Program-made: the position numbers and the translations under genes
Shown here: positions 46,421-55,725 of the stretch, piece by piece
Layout: each line of letters starts with the position of its first letter
How positions within the stretch are numbered: the first letter of the stretch is position 1
Assembly: GCF_003627755.1 (NCBI RefSeq)
Contig: NZ_CP032695.1
Coordinates: 496,001 to 560,000 of the forward strand
DNA length: 64,000 bases
Direction of reading: 5' to 3'
Source of the DNA: Rhizobium jaguaris
GTDB lineage: Bacteria > Pseudomonadota > Alphaproteobacteria > Rhizobiales > Rhizobiaceae
The notes under the pieces: model-generated
What the model was told of the DNA's origin: nothing
Database searches by the model: none
The model's input: only the letters and a program-made list of their open reading frames with translations

Positions 46421-48188
46421 CTTCATCCATCCCGCTCTGCTCTTCATCCTCGGCGCTCTGCCGATCCCGTTCCTTAGCGGGTCGATCCGCAAGGCCTATC
46501 TGCTGCTGATCCCGGCGCTCGCGATCCTCGCCGTGCTCACGATGCAGCCTGGCAGCTATGGCGAGGTGCGGTTCATCGGGCAGGAACTCCTGATCGCGAA
46601 GGTCGACAAGCTGAGCATCGTCTTTGCCACCGTTTTCACCATCATGGCGCTGATCGGCATGGTCTATGCGCTGCACCTGACGGATGCTGGCCAGCACGTG
46701 GCGGCCTTCATCTATGTCGGCGGCGCGCTCGGTGTGGTGTTCGCCGGTGACTACTTGACTCTCTACATGTTCTGGGAGGCCATGGCATTCGCCTCCGCTT
46801 ACCTGGTTTTCGCGCAACGCGGCGGGCCAGCGATACGGGCAGGGTTCCGATATCTGATGGTCCATATAACCGGTGGCGTCGTTCTGCTCGGCGGCATCAT
46901 TCTCCACGGGCTCTCCACTGGCTCGCTGCTCTTTGGCCCGATGGGGCGGGGGGCGATCGATGGCGGGATGGGCGCCGGCGCCTATCTGATCCTCGCCGGA
47001 TTCATCCTCAACGCAGCTGTGCCGCCGCTCAACGCGTGGCTGACCGATGCCTATCCGGAGGCGACCGTCACCGGGGCGGTGTTCATGAGCGCCTTCACCA
47101 CCAAGACCGCCGTCTATGTCCTGGCGCGGGCATTTCCGGGCACCGAGATACTGGTCTGGCTCGGCACCGTGATGGCGCTCTATGGCGTCATCTATGCGGT
47201 GCTGGAGAACGATTGCCGACGGCTTCTCGCCTATCACATCGTCAGCCAGGTGGGCTACATGGTGGCGGGGATCGGCATCGGGACCGAGATGGCGGTGAAT
47301 GGCGCCGCCAGTCATGCCTTCGCGCATATTCTCTACAAGGCGCTGCTTTTCATGGGGGCTGGGGCGGTGATCCACGTCACGGGGCGGCGCAAGCTCACCG
47401 AGCTTGGCGGGCTCTACAAGACCATGCCACTGACCGTGGCACTCTACATGGTTGGCGCCTTCGCGATCTCGGCATTTCCGTTCTTCTCGGGCTTTGTCAC
47501 CAAATCGATGGTCATCGCCGCGGCTGGAGAGGATCATCGGGCGCTGGTGGTGCTGGCCCTGACGATGGCGTCGTCCGGGACGTTCCTGCACACCGGGCTC
47601 AAGCTCCCCTATTACATGTTTTTCGGCACGGATCGGAAACTGGAAGCGCGGGAGCCGCCGCGCAACATGCTGGTCGCGATGGCCATGGCGGCGGTGCTCT
47701 GCATTGCGATCGGGGTCTTCCCCCAGCCGCTTTATGCGCTTTTGCCCTATCCCGTCGATTTCCAACCCTATACTGGCCTCCATGTCATGGAGAGCCTCGG
47801 CCTGCTGATGTTCACCACCCTGGGATTCGTGCTGTTCCTCAAGGCGCTCGATCCCGAGAACACGATCAGCATCGATACCGACTGGTTCTATCGCAAGGGC
47901 GCGCGGGGCTTCATGTGGCTCGCTGAAAAGCCTCTGGCGCGCTACGAGAAGGCGGTGAGCGACGTGTCCGAGACCGCGGCGCTGCCCTTCCTGCATGGTG
48001 CGGCGCGGGCGGGACTGCGGGTCGATCTCACCGGCGTGGATGCCGTTGTGAACGGCGTTGCCCGATCGATCCTGCGTGGCGGAGCCAGGCTGCGGCGGCT
48101 CCAGACCGGCGTCGTCACCCATTACGCGCTGGCGATGCTCGTCGGGGTGACGGCAGCCATCATCGTCTTCGCAGTGGCGTGGCGGTAG
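46413..48188 (+). CDS. Extra antiporter-like subunit (MrpD/NuoL family) of complex I
   Basis: The 591-aa membrane protein has about 14 helices of the proton-pump core plus a C-terminal extension with a soluble segment (TISIDTDWFYRKG onward) and a last helix (ALAMLVGVTAAIIVFAVAWR), like the lateral arm of NuoL. Glu122 (MFWEAMAFA), Lys231 (FTTKTAV), and Lys364 (FVTKSMV) are kept. But the TM7 position has Asn200 (GFILNAAVPPLNAWL), where NuoL, NuoM and NuoN have Lys. It is in addition to nuoL, nuoM and nuoN, so complex I here would have four antiporter-like subunits. Confidence 0.85.
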   Translation: MTDFIHPALLFILGALPIPFLSGSIRKAYLLLIPALAILAVLTMQPGSYGEVRFIGQELLIAKVDKLSIVFATVFTIMALIGMVYALHLTDAGQHVAAFIYVGGALGVVFAGDYLTLYMFWEAMAFASAYLVFAQRGGPAIRAGFRYLMVHITGGVVLLGGIILHGLSTGSLLFGPMGRGAIDGGMGAGAYLILAGFILNAAVPPLNAWLTDAYPEATVTGAVFMSAFTTKTAVYVLARAFPGTEILVWLGTVMALYGVIYAVLENDCRRLLAYHIVSQVGYMVAGIGIGTEMAVNGAASHAFAHILYKALLFMGAGAVIHVTGRRKLTELGGLYKTMPLTVALYMVGAFAISAFPFFSGFVTKSMVIAAAGEDHRALVVLALTMASSGTFLHTGLKLPYYMFFGTDRKLEAREPPRNMLVAMAMAAVLCIAIGVFPQPLYALLPYPVDFQPYTGLHVMESLGLLMFTTLGFVLFLKALDPENTISIDTDWFYRKGARGFMWLAEKPLARYEKAVSDVSETAALPFLHGAARAGLRVDLTGVDAVVNGVARSILRGGARLRRLQTGVVTHYALAMLVGVTAAIIVFAVAWR

Positions 48189-48197
48189 GGGGGTGCC

Positions 48198-49673
48198 ATG
48201 GGGTTCCCGCTCCTCAGCTTCGTCGTATTCACGCCTGCCGCCGGTGCGGCGATTCTGATGTTTCTGCGCGGCGACGATGCGGTGCGGTGGACGGCGCTGG
48301 GCGTCACCATCCTCGACCTTGCTTTCTGCATCGCCATGCTGGCCGGCTTCGACACCACCAGCCAGGCGATGCAGTTTACCGAGTCGCGCCAATGGGTGCC
48401 CGCACTTGGGATCACCTATGCACTTGGTGTCGACGGAATCAGCGTGCTCTTCGTGTTCCTGACCGCGCTGCTCAGTTGGATCTGCGTGCTTGCCTCCTGG
48501 GTTGCGATCGACCGCAAGGTGAAAGAGTTCATGATTAGTCTGCTGGTCATGCAGGCGCTGATGCTGGGGGTGTTTTGCGCGCTCGACCTGTTCCTGTTCT
48601 ACGTCTTCTGGGAGGCAATGCTGATCCCGATGTACCTGATCATCGGCGTATGGGGCGGCGACGGGCGGCTCTATGCAGCGTTCAAATTCTTTCTCTACAC
48701 GCTGGCGGGCAGCCTCCTCTTCCTGATCGGTGTCATCGTGCTCTATTTCCAGGGCGGTAGGACCTTTGACATCCTCGCACTCACGGCACAGGTTTTGCCG
48801 TTCCAGGTCCAGTCCTGGCTGTTCTTCGCCTTTCTGATCGCCTTCGCGGTCAAGGTGCCTATGGTCCCGGTGCACACCTGGCTGCCGGACGCCCATGTGC
48901 AGGCGCCGACGGCTGGCAGCATCATCCTCGCCGGCGTGCTTCTGAAGATGGGCGCCTACGGATTCCTGCGGTTCTCGCTGCCGATGCTGCCGGCGGCGAC
49001 AGTGTATTATTCGCCGCTGATGCTGGCGCTTTCGGCGCTTGCGATCGTTTATGGCGGGTTGCTTGCGCTGGCGCAGGACGATCTGAAGAAGCTGGTGGCC
49101 TATTCCAGCATCAGCCACATGGGCTTCGTGACGCTGGGAATTTTTGCGTTGAATTTCCGCGGGATCGAGGGCGGCATCCTGCAAATGTTCAATCATGGCG
49201 TAACGACGGGCGCATTGTTCCTGTTCGTCGGCCTGATTTACGAGCGGACGCATACCCGCAGCATCGCAAATTATGGCGGGTTGATGAAGGTGGCGCCGGT
49301 CTATACCGCGTTTCTCGCGCTGTTCACCCTGTCATCGATGGCTCTGCCGGGAACGAATTCATTCGTGGGCGAGTTGCTGGTGCTGTCTGGCGGATTTACG
49401 GCCAACCTGGCCGCTGGTGCGGCCGCGGTTTTGGGCGCTTTGCTGGGGGCGGCCTATCTGCTTGGCATGTTTGGGAATGTGGCACTTGGTTCGCCCAGCG
49501 CCGGCTTCCAGTTTAAGGTACGCGACGTGAATGCCCGTGAGATGGCCGCGATTTTGCCGCTGGCCGTCTTCGTGCTTTGGATAGGGCTCTATCCGAAACC
49601 CTTTCTAAACATCATTGACGTCTCGGTGCAGCATCTGCTGGCGCAAGTGCACGCTAAGGGGAACGGCCAATGA
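48198..49673 (+). CDS. nuoM: NADH-quinone oxidoreductase subunit M
   Basis: The 491-aa membrane protein has the NuoM sequence FWEAMLIPMYLIIG, TM7 Lys in FAVKVPMVPVHTWLPDAH, TM8 Lys in VLLKMGAYGF, and AYSSISHMGFVTLG. Fourteen helices and length near E. coli NuoM (509 aa). It overlaps nuoN by ATGA. The N-terminus starts close to a GGGGGG stretch upstream. Confidence 0.93.
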   Translation: MGFPLLSFVVFTPAAGAAILMFLRGDDAVRWTALGVTILDLAFCIAMLAGFDTTSQAMQFTESRQWVPALGITYALGVDGISVLFVFLTALLSWICVLASWVAIDRKVKEFMISLLVMQALMLGVFCALDLFLFYVFWEAMLIPMYLIIGVWGGDGRLYAAFKFFLYTLAGSLLFLIGVIVLYFQGGRTFDILALTAQVLPFQVQSWLFFAFLIAFAVKVPMVPVHTWLPDAHVQAPTAGSIILAGVLLKMGAYGFLRFSLPMLPAATVYYSPLMLALSALAIVYGGLLALAQDDLKKLVAYSSISHMGFVTLGIFALNFRGIEGGILQMFNHGVTTGALFLFVGLIYERTHTRSIANYGGLMKVAPVYTAFLALFTLSSMALPGTNSFVGELLVLSGGFTANLAAGAAAVLGALLGAAYLLGMFGNVALGSPSAGFQFKVRDVNAREMAAILPLAVFVLWIGLYPKPFLNIIDVSVQHLLAQVHAKGNGQ

Positions 49674-51109
49674 CCGACGCCGCGCTGTTCCAGTCGATCC
49701 TTGCAAGTTTGCCCGAGATCGTGGTGGTCACTGGAGCCTGCGTCCTGTTGATCCTGGGACAGTTCGTGCGGAAGGAGCAGGAATATTTCCTTGTCTGGGC
49801 GTCTGTCGCGGTCGTGCTGATCGCCGCGATTGCGACACTCATGCTGGCGGGCGAGGTGCGGCCGGCTTACGCGGGCATGTTTGTCGCCGACCGCTTCGCG
49901 GTCTTCTTCAAGCTCGTCTTCTACCTGGCCACCGTCCTGACATTCTTCCTTTCACGAAAATATGCCGACATCGAAGGGATCGAGAGCAGCGAATATTATG
50001 TCCTGCTGCTCTTTGCGCTTTCTGGAATGATGATCATGGCCTCGGCGACCGATCTCCTGTCGATCTACGTGGGGCTCGAACTGATGGTGCTTTGCACCTA
50101 TGTGCTGACCGGCTTTATGCGGCGGGAGCGTCGGTCGAACGAAGCGGCGCTGAAATACGTGATCCTTGGCGCGGTCTCGACCGGGATTTTTCTTTACGGC
50201 GTTTCCCTGGTCTACGGGCTCACCGGTACGACGCAACTGGACGCGATGGCTGCGGCAGCGAGCGGTCATCCGGTCGATCCCGGATTGCTGCTGGCGGTGG
50301 TTTTCATCGTCGCGGGGTTGGTCTTCAAAGTCGGCGCGGTTCCGTTCCATATGTGGCTACCGGATGTCTATGAAGGCGCGCCGACGACGATCACGGCCTT
50401 CATGTCAGTCGGCCCCAAGGCGGCTGGATTCGCGGTGATCCTGCGCGTATTCCTCAACCCTCTCTTCGCAGCCTCCGACGTCTGGATCATCGTTGCGGTC
50501 CTTGCGGTGGCGACGATGGCGCTCGGCAGTTTCGTGGCGCTGGTACAGGATAACTTCAAACGCCTTCTGGCTTATTCCAGTATTGCGCATGCCGGTTTCG
50601 CCATTTTCGGCGTGGTGGCCGGTGGTCCGGACGGCATCGCCAGTGTGATGCTCTATCTGCTGATCTATTCTTTCATGAACCTCGGGATTTTCGGTACGGT
50701 CATCATGATGCGGAACGCCGATTTTTCGGGCGAGGCCATCGAAGACTATGCGGGTTTGGCCAAGTCGCATCCCGGGCTTGCGCTTCTGATGCTGCTCTAT
50801 CTCTTCTCGCTGGCCGGCATTCCGCCGACGGCCGGCTTCTTCGCCAAGTTCTACGTGCTGGTCGCGCTCGTCGAGCGTGGTTTCGTGATGCTGGCGGTGA
50901 TCGCGGTGCTACTGAGCGCCGTTGCTGCTTACTTCTATATCCGCATCGTCATGGTGATTTATATGCGCGAGCCAGGGAGGGTCTTCGCCCCGGCGCTGAC
51001 GCCCTTGGTGCGCGCCACGCTCGCTTTCACCGCCGCCGGCACTATCGGCATCGGCCTATTTCCATCGTGGTTTCTGAGACTTGCCCAACATTCGGTATTG
51101 GGCGGCTGA
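49670..51109 (+). CDS. nuoN: NADH-quinone oxidoreductase subunit N
   Basis: The 479-aa protein has the NuoN motifs IYVGLELMVLCTYVLTGF, LVFKVGAVPFHMWLPDVYEGAP and AYSSIAHAGFAIFG. All antiporter-like charges are present. It ends the J-K-L-X-M-N part; 152 bases then separate it from nuoA, the only longer gap within the operon, possibly with an internal promoter. Confidence 0.93.
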   Translation: MTDAALFQSILASLPEIVVVTGACVLLILGQFVRKEQEYFLVWASVAVVLIAAIATLMLAGEVRPAYAGMFVADRFAVFFKLVFYLATVLTFFLSRKYADIEGIESSEYYVLLLFALSGMMIMASATDLLSIYVGLELMVLCTYVLTGFMRRERRSNEAALKYVILGAVSTGIFLYGVSLVYGLTGTTQLDAMAAAASGHPVDPGLLLAVVFIVAGLVFKVGAVPFHMWLPDVYEGAPTTITAFMSVGPKAAGFAVILRVFLNPLFAASDVWIIVAVLAVATMALGSFVALVQDNFKRLLAYSSIAHAGFAIFGVVAGGPDGIASVMLYLLIYSFMNLGIFGTVIMMRNADFSGEAIEDYAGLAKSHPGLALLMLLYLFSLAGIPPTAGFFAKFYVLVALVERGFVMLAVIAVLLSAVAAYFYIRIVMVIYMREPGRVFAPALTPLVRATLAFTAAGTIGIGLFPSWFLRLAQHSVLGG

Positions 51110-51261
51110 TCGATTGGATTTGCAATGATCCGCCCGACGGAATAAACTCTGAACGTAGGAAAGGATTGCCCAAACCGCTTCCGGGCGACCGCGCAACTGG
51201 TCCCAAATGAGGTCCGTCGCCGCCTGAGAAAAGCCCTTAGTTGGGTGATCGGTGCAGTGCG

Positions 51262-51627
51262 ATGACTGCAATGGAATTCTTGCCGGTTCTTTTCATGGTC
51301 GCCGGAGTGGTCCTGGTGGCGGTGGTGACGTTGTTTGTTTCCTCGCTGCTGCGTCCGTCCAATCCCTATAGCGCGAAGAACATGCCCTATGAATGCGGCA
51401 TGGACGCTGCTGGAGAGGCAGCCGGCGGCCGCTTCAGGGTGCCGTTTTTTATTCTCGCGATCCTGCTGGTCGTCTTCGATGTCGAGGCGATGTTCCTCTT
51501 TCCCTGGGCCGTCGTCCTGAAAGAGATCGGGCTGGTCGGATATGTCGAGATGTTCGTCTTTATGCTGCTGCTTCTCGTGGGCTTTGGCTACGCCTGGCTG
51601 AAAGGAGCGCTGGAATGGGAGGCGTAA
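51262..51627 (+). CDS. nuoA: NADH-quinone oxidoreductase subunit A
   Basis: The 121-aa three-helix protein has [42 protein letters not shown], the NuoA signature. ATG 51262 or 51271 (MEFLP) could start it; the TTG at 51241 is less likely. It overlaps nuoB by 13 nt. It begins the peripheral-arm part of the cluster. Confidence 0.92.
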   Translation: MTAMEFLPVLFMVAGVVLVAVVTLFVSSLLRPSNPYSAKNMPYECGMDAAGEAAGGRFRVPFFILAILLVVFDVEAMFLFPWAVVLKEIGLVGYVEMFVFMLLLLVGFGYAWLKGALEWEA

Positions 51628-52118
51628 ACAATGCGATCCGCGACAGCGTGCTGTTCACCACGGCCGATAGCGTTATTAGCTGGAGCCGGAGGTCGGCGCT
51701 GTGGCCGGAAACCTTTGGCATTGCCTGCTGCGCCATCGAGATGATCTCGGCCGGATGCGCCCGCTATGATCTCGACCGGTTCGGCGTGGTGTTCCGCCCT
51801 TCGCCGCGACAGTCCGATGTGATGATTATCGCCGGCACCGTGACCCGGAAATTCGCGCCCGTCGTGCGGCGGCTCTATGACCAGATGCCAGAACCGCGCT
51901 GGGTGATCGCCATGGGCACCTGCGCTATCTCGGGCGGGGTCTACAACACCTATGCCGTGGTGCAGGGTTCGGAAACCTTCGTGCCCGTCGACGTGCATGT
52001 GCCGGGCTGCCCGCCCCGGCCCGAGGCGCTGATGCATGGCTTCCTGCTGCTTCAAGAGAAGATCAAGAGGTCCCGCGCGCTCGCCGGGACGCCTCTCGAT
52101 CGGGTTGCAACATCATGA
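51615..52118 (+). CDS. nuoB: NADH-quinone oxidoreductase subunit B
   Basis: The 167-aa protein has all four ligands of the terminal cluster N2: Cys38-Cys39 (GIACCAIEM), Cys103 (GTCAISGG) and Cys132 (PGCPPRPE). It delivers electrons to quinone. ATG 51615 has AAAGGAG upstream. It overlaps nuoC (ATGA). Confidence 0.95.
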   Translation: MGGVNNAIRDSVLFTTADSVISWSRRSALWPETFGIACCAIEMISAGCARYDLDRFGVVFRPSPRQSDVMIIAGTVTRKFAPVVRRLYDQMPEPRWVIAMGTCAISGGVYNTYAVVQGSETFVPVDVHVPGCPPRPEALMHGFLLLQEKIKRSRALAGTPLDRVATS

Positions 52119-52678
52119 GTGTGAAGCCGCTTCTCAATAGCGCTCTGATCATGGAGCGTTTCGGGGGAGCAATCGAGGACCTCGGCGTCGCGCATGGTAT
52201 CCAGGTCTTTGCTGTTCCACCTGCGGCGATTGTCGAATTCTGTCGGTTTCTGAAAGAACATCCGGCGTTGCGGCTCAATTTCCTTTCGGACATCTGCGGG
52301 GTTGATCATTACCCCGAAACGCCCCGGTTCGAGGCGGTGTACCACCTCTATTCGCTACCCAACAGGTGGCGGGTTCGTATCAAGTGCCGGCTCGGCGATC
52401 CTCCGCAGGTTCCCTCGGTCACGGGCGTATGGCGCACGGCCAACTGGCATGAGCGCGAGGCCTGGGACATGTACGGCATCAGGTTCGAGGGGCATCCCGA
52501 TCTACGCCGGATTTACATGTGGGAGGGTTTCCAGGGCTTTCCCCAGCGCAAGGATTTTCCCCTGCGTGGCTACAAGGATAAGTTAAACCCCTTCGGCGCC
52601 GAAGGTCCGCCGCCAACGCAGCCTGACCTCGCCACAAGGAATATTCCACAAGGAGGCCGTTCTAAACCGGAAAGTTGA
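52115..52678 (+). CDS. nuoC: NADH-quinone oxidoreductase subunit C
   Basis: The 187-aa peripheral subunit has [12 protein letters not shown] and ERE([18 protein letters not shown]), then [17 protein letters not shown], the NuoC family marks. NuoC and NuoD are separate here, unlike the fused NuoCD of E. coli, as in most alphaproteobacteria. Confidence 0.93.
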   Translation: MSVKPLLNSALIMERFGGAIEDLGVAHGIQVFAVPPAAIVEFCRFLKEHPALRLNFLSDICGVDHYPETPRFEAVYHLYSLPNRWRVRIKCRLGDPPQVPSVTGVWRTANWHEREAWDMYGIRFEGHPDLRRIYMWEGFQGFPQRKDFPLRGYKDKLNPFGAEGPPPTQPDLATRNIPQGGRSKPES

Positions 52679-52679
52679 G

Positions 52680-53894
52680 ATGACTGAAGTCACCGAGCTC
52701 GACAGGCCCGAAGGCGAAGCGCTCAATACTAGGGAAGTGCTTCTCAATCTCGGCCCGCAGCACCCCAGCACTCACGGGGTTCTTCGGCTCGTCCTCGAAC
52801 TGGACGGCGAGCTTGTCGAGCGCGTGGACCCGCATATCGGCTACCTCCACCGCGGTACCGAAAAACTAGCGGAGAGCTTCACCTATACGCAGATATTCCC
52901 GCTGACGGACCGGCTCGACTATCTCTGCCCGCCTTCGAACAACCTGGCCTTCGCGCTGGCGGTGGAGAAACTCCTCGGCATAGAAGCACCGCTGCGGGCG
53001 CAGTATATCCGCGTGATGATGGCCGAGCTGGCGCGGATTTCCGGCCATCTCCTGATCACCGGCGCGTTGCCGATGGACCTGGGCGCCATGACTGCGCTCC
53101 TTTACGCCATGCGCGAGCGCGAAATGATCATGGACCTGATGGAGATGATTACTGGTGCGCGCATGCACACCTCGTTCTGCAGGGTTGGCGGGGTGCGCGA
53201 AGACCTGCCGGACGGTTTCCTTCCTAAGATCAGGGAGTTCTGCGACATCTTCCCGAGCCGGATCCGCGACTATGAGCGATTGCTCGAAGATAACAGGGTG
53301 TTCCTCAAGCGCACGAAAGGCGTGGGCGTGATCTCCGGCGACGACGCCGTCGATCTCGGCCTGAGCGGCCCGAACCTACGTGCTTCCGGAGTCGACTGGG
53401 ACATCCGTCGCGACGAACCCTACGAAATTTATGACCGGCTCGATTTCAACGTCATCACCCGCAAGGAGGGCGATTGCTACGCGCGCTGGCAATGCCGGGT
53501 CGACGAGATGCGCGAAAGCATGAAGATTATCGAACAATGCATCGAGCAGATGCCCGAAGGGCGGTTCCTGATCGACATGCCGACCATCGCCTTCCCGCTG
53601 GACAAGGATCGGGTGCACTGCTCGATGGAGGCGCTCATCCAGCATTTCGACCTGTCGGCCTACGGCTTCAACGTGCCGAAGGGCGAGGTCTATTCGGCGA
53701 TCGAGGCGCCAAAGGGCGAGCTCGGCTTTTACATCATTAGCGACGGGTCGCCAAAGCCGTTCCGCATGAAGGTGCGGGCACCTTCATTCGTCAACCTTCA
53801 GGCCCTTTTCGGGGTCACCAACGCCCGCTACCTGGCGGACATGATCGCCGTGCTCGGCAGCCTCGACCCCGTGATGGCAGAGGTGGACAAGTAG
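52680..53894 (+). CDS. nuoD: NADH-quinone oxidoreductase subunit D
   Basis: The 404-aa protein has the NiFe-hydrogenase-like fold with LGPQHPSTHGVLRL, GYLHRGTEKLAE and TGARMHTSFCRVGGV. The quinone-site His and Tyr region is kept (HPSTHG; Tyr near TYTQIFPL). It starts 1 base after nuoC. Confidence 0.95.
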   Translation: MTEVTELDRPEGEALNTREVLLNLGPQHPSTHGVLRLVLELDGELVERVDPHIGYLHRGTEKLAESFTYTQIFPLTDRLDYLCPPSNNLAFALAVEKLLGIEAPLRAQYIRVMMAELARISGHLLITGALPMDLGAMTALLYAMREREMIMDLMEMITGARMHTSFCRVGGVREDLPDGFLPKIREFCDIFPSRIRDYERLLEDNRVFLKRTKGVGVISGDDAVDLGLSGPNLRASGVDWDIRRDEPYEIYDRLDFNVITRKEGDCYARWQCRVDEMRESMKIIEQCIEQMPEGRFLIDMPTIAFPLDKDRVHCSMEALIQHFDLSAYGFNVPKGEVYSAIEAPKGELGFYIISDGSPKPFRMKVRAPSFVNLQALFGVTNARYLADMIAVLGSLDPVMAEVDK

Positions 53895-53910
53895 CAGGGA
53901 TTTGGATGCG

Positions 53911-54423
53911 ATGACCATGCGCGAAAAGATCGAAGAGGCGGCAGTGCGGTATCCCGACCGGCGCTCGGCGATCATGCCCGCACTACTGATCGCCCAGAAG
54001 GAACATGGCCATCTGCCTGGCCCGGTGTTGGAAGAGGTTGCCGACATTCTTGGGGTCGAGCGGATCTGGGTCTACGAACTGGCGACTTTCTACACCCATT
54101 TCCATACCGAGCCGATCGGGATGTTCCACCTGCAGCTTTGCGACAACGTCTCCTGCATGCTGCGCCGATCCGAGGACCTGCTGCGGCATATGGAGGATGT
54201 TCTCGGGATCAAGAAGGGCGGCACGACGCCAGATGGGCTGTTCACGCTTTCGACCGTCGAATGCCTTGGTGCTTGCGAGATGGCTCCGGTGATGCAAGTC
54301 GGCGATGATTACCACGGCGACCTCGATGTCGCTCGGATAGACGCGCTCTTGAACAGTCTGCGGGCGACCGCCGGGCGAGTAGTGGGCGTTGAGCCCGCCT
54401 CTATCCGGCCGTCGGGAGAGTAG
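53911..54423 (+). CDS. nuoE: NADH-quinone oxidoreductase subunit E
   Basis: The 170-aa subunit carries a [2Fe-2S] cluster with Cys77 and Cys82 (LCDNVSCM) and Cys118 and Cys122 (VECLGACEMAP). ATG 53911 is the best start, with AGGGAT upstream; TTG 53902 is possible. It transfers no main-chain electrons but sits beside NuoF. Confidence 0.92.
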   Translation: MTMREKIEEAAVRYPDRRSAIMPALLIAQKEHGHLPGPVLEEVADILGVERIWVYELATFYTHFHTEPIGMFHLQLCDNVSCMLRRSEDLLRHMEDVLGIKKGGTTPDGLFTLSTVECLGACEMAPVMQVGDDYHGDLDVARIDALLNSLRATAGRVVGVEPASIRPSGE

Positions 54424-54427
54424 CGTG

Positions 54428-55693
54428 ATGTTCGACCCGGTTCTTCTCAGAAATATAGGTGATCCCGACAGCCGTTTGCTGTCGACTTATGAGGCCGGCG
54501 GCGGCTACCGGGCTCTGGCGAAGGTGCTGCACGAGCACTCGCCCGACGAGGTCATCGATCTCGTCAAAGCGTCCAATCTGCGCGGCCGTGGCGGCGCCGG
54601 ATTTCCTACGGGGATGAAATGGAGTTTCGTGCCGAAGCGGAACGACAAGCCGAAATATCTGTGCTGCAACGCCGATGAGGGCGAGCCGGGCACCTTCAAG
54701 GACCGGATCATCATGGAGCGAGACCCGCACCAGCTCATCGAGGGGCTGGCGATCAGCGCCTACGCGATTGGAGCCGAAACCGCCTATGTCTACGTCCGCG
54801 GAGAATATGTAATGGCGATACGTCACCTCGAGCACGCGATCGCCGAGGCTCATGAAAAGGGTTATCTGGGGCGGAAGGTTCTAAGCTCGGATTTCAATTT
54901 CGCAATACACATCCACTGCGGCGCCGGCGCCTATATCTGCGGCGAGGAGACCGCGATGCTCGAGTCGCTTGAGGGCAAGCGAGCGCAGCCGCGATTGAAG
55001 CCGCCATTTCCGGCCGTGGCCGGGCTCTACGCCAGCCCGACCGTGATCAACAATGTCGAGACGCTCGTTTGCGTGCCGCACATCATTATGCGAGGGCCGG
55101 ACTGGTTTCGGGATATCGGGCCGGACAAGAGCCCCGGCCCGAAGCTCTACTGCCTCAGCGGGCAGGTCCGCAAACCCGGCCTCTACGAGTTGCCGATGGG
55201 CATACCGCTGCGCGAGCTGGTCGAGGACTACGCCGGCGGCGCCCTGCCGGGCCGCAAGATCAAGGCGGTGATCCCCGGCGGGGTTTCGGCGCCGCTGATT
55301 CCGGAGCGCGGTCTGGACGTGGGGATGGACTTCGACTCGCTGGCCGCTGTCGGCTCGATGCTCGGCTCAGCAGGAGTGATCGTGATCGACGACTCGACCT
55401 GCATGGTCAAGGTCGCGACCCGGATCATCGAATTCTTCCATCATGAGTCCTGCGGCAAGTGTACTCCCTGCCGCGAAGGGCTGGACTGGGCCGTGAAAGT
55501 GCTGCACCGGGTCGAGGCGGGGCAGGGCGCGCCGGACGATCTGGACCAGCTTAAGGCTCTCTGCAAGGGCATTTTCGGCAATACCTTCTGCGCTCTGGGC
55601 GACGGCGCGGCCATGGGGCTCAGGGCGGCGCTGCAGCATTTCGAACCCGAATTCGTGGCCCATATCGAGGAGCGGAGGTGCCCGTTTCACTGA
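54428..55693 (+). CDS. nuoF: NADH-quinone oxidoreductase subunit F
   Basis: The 421-aa NADH-binding subunit has GRGGAGFPTG (res. 53-62) for FMN/NADH, NADEGEPGTFKDR and the N3 cluster motif ESCGKCTPCREG. It oxidises NADH and passes electrons to NuoE/NuoG. Start at ATG 54428 (GTG 54425 also possible). Confidence 0.94.
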   Translation: MFDPVLLRNIGDPDSRLLSTYEAGGGYRALAKVLHEHSPDEVIDLVKASNLRGRGGAGFPTGMKWSFVPKRNDKPKYLCCNADEGEPGTFKDRIIMERDPHQLIEGLAISAYAIGAETAYVYVRGEYVMAIRHLEHAIAEAHEKGYLGRKVLSSDFNFAIHIHCGAGAYICGEETAMLESLEGKRAQPRLKPPFPAVAGLYASPTVINNVETLVCVPHIIMRGPDWFRDIGPDKSPGPKLYCLSGQVRKPGLYELPMGIPLRELVEDYAGGALPGRKIKAVIPGGVSAPLIPERGLDVGMDFDSLAAVGSMLGSAGVIVIDDSTCMVKVATRIIEFFHHESCGKCTPCREGLDWAVKVLHRVEAGQGAPDDLDQLKALCKGIFGNTFCALGDGAAMGLRAALQHFEPEFVAHIEERRCPFH

Positions 55694-55725
55694 GGAGTGC
55701 AATGGGTGAGAGGCGTGAGGAAGTC

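Noticed and set aside
46353..49253. Very long minus-strand open frame (966 codons)
   Set aside because: It lies antisense to the extra antiporter gene and nuoM, is rich in His, Asp, Arg and Gln with no domain, and arises from the GC-rich codon bias of the coding strand.
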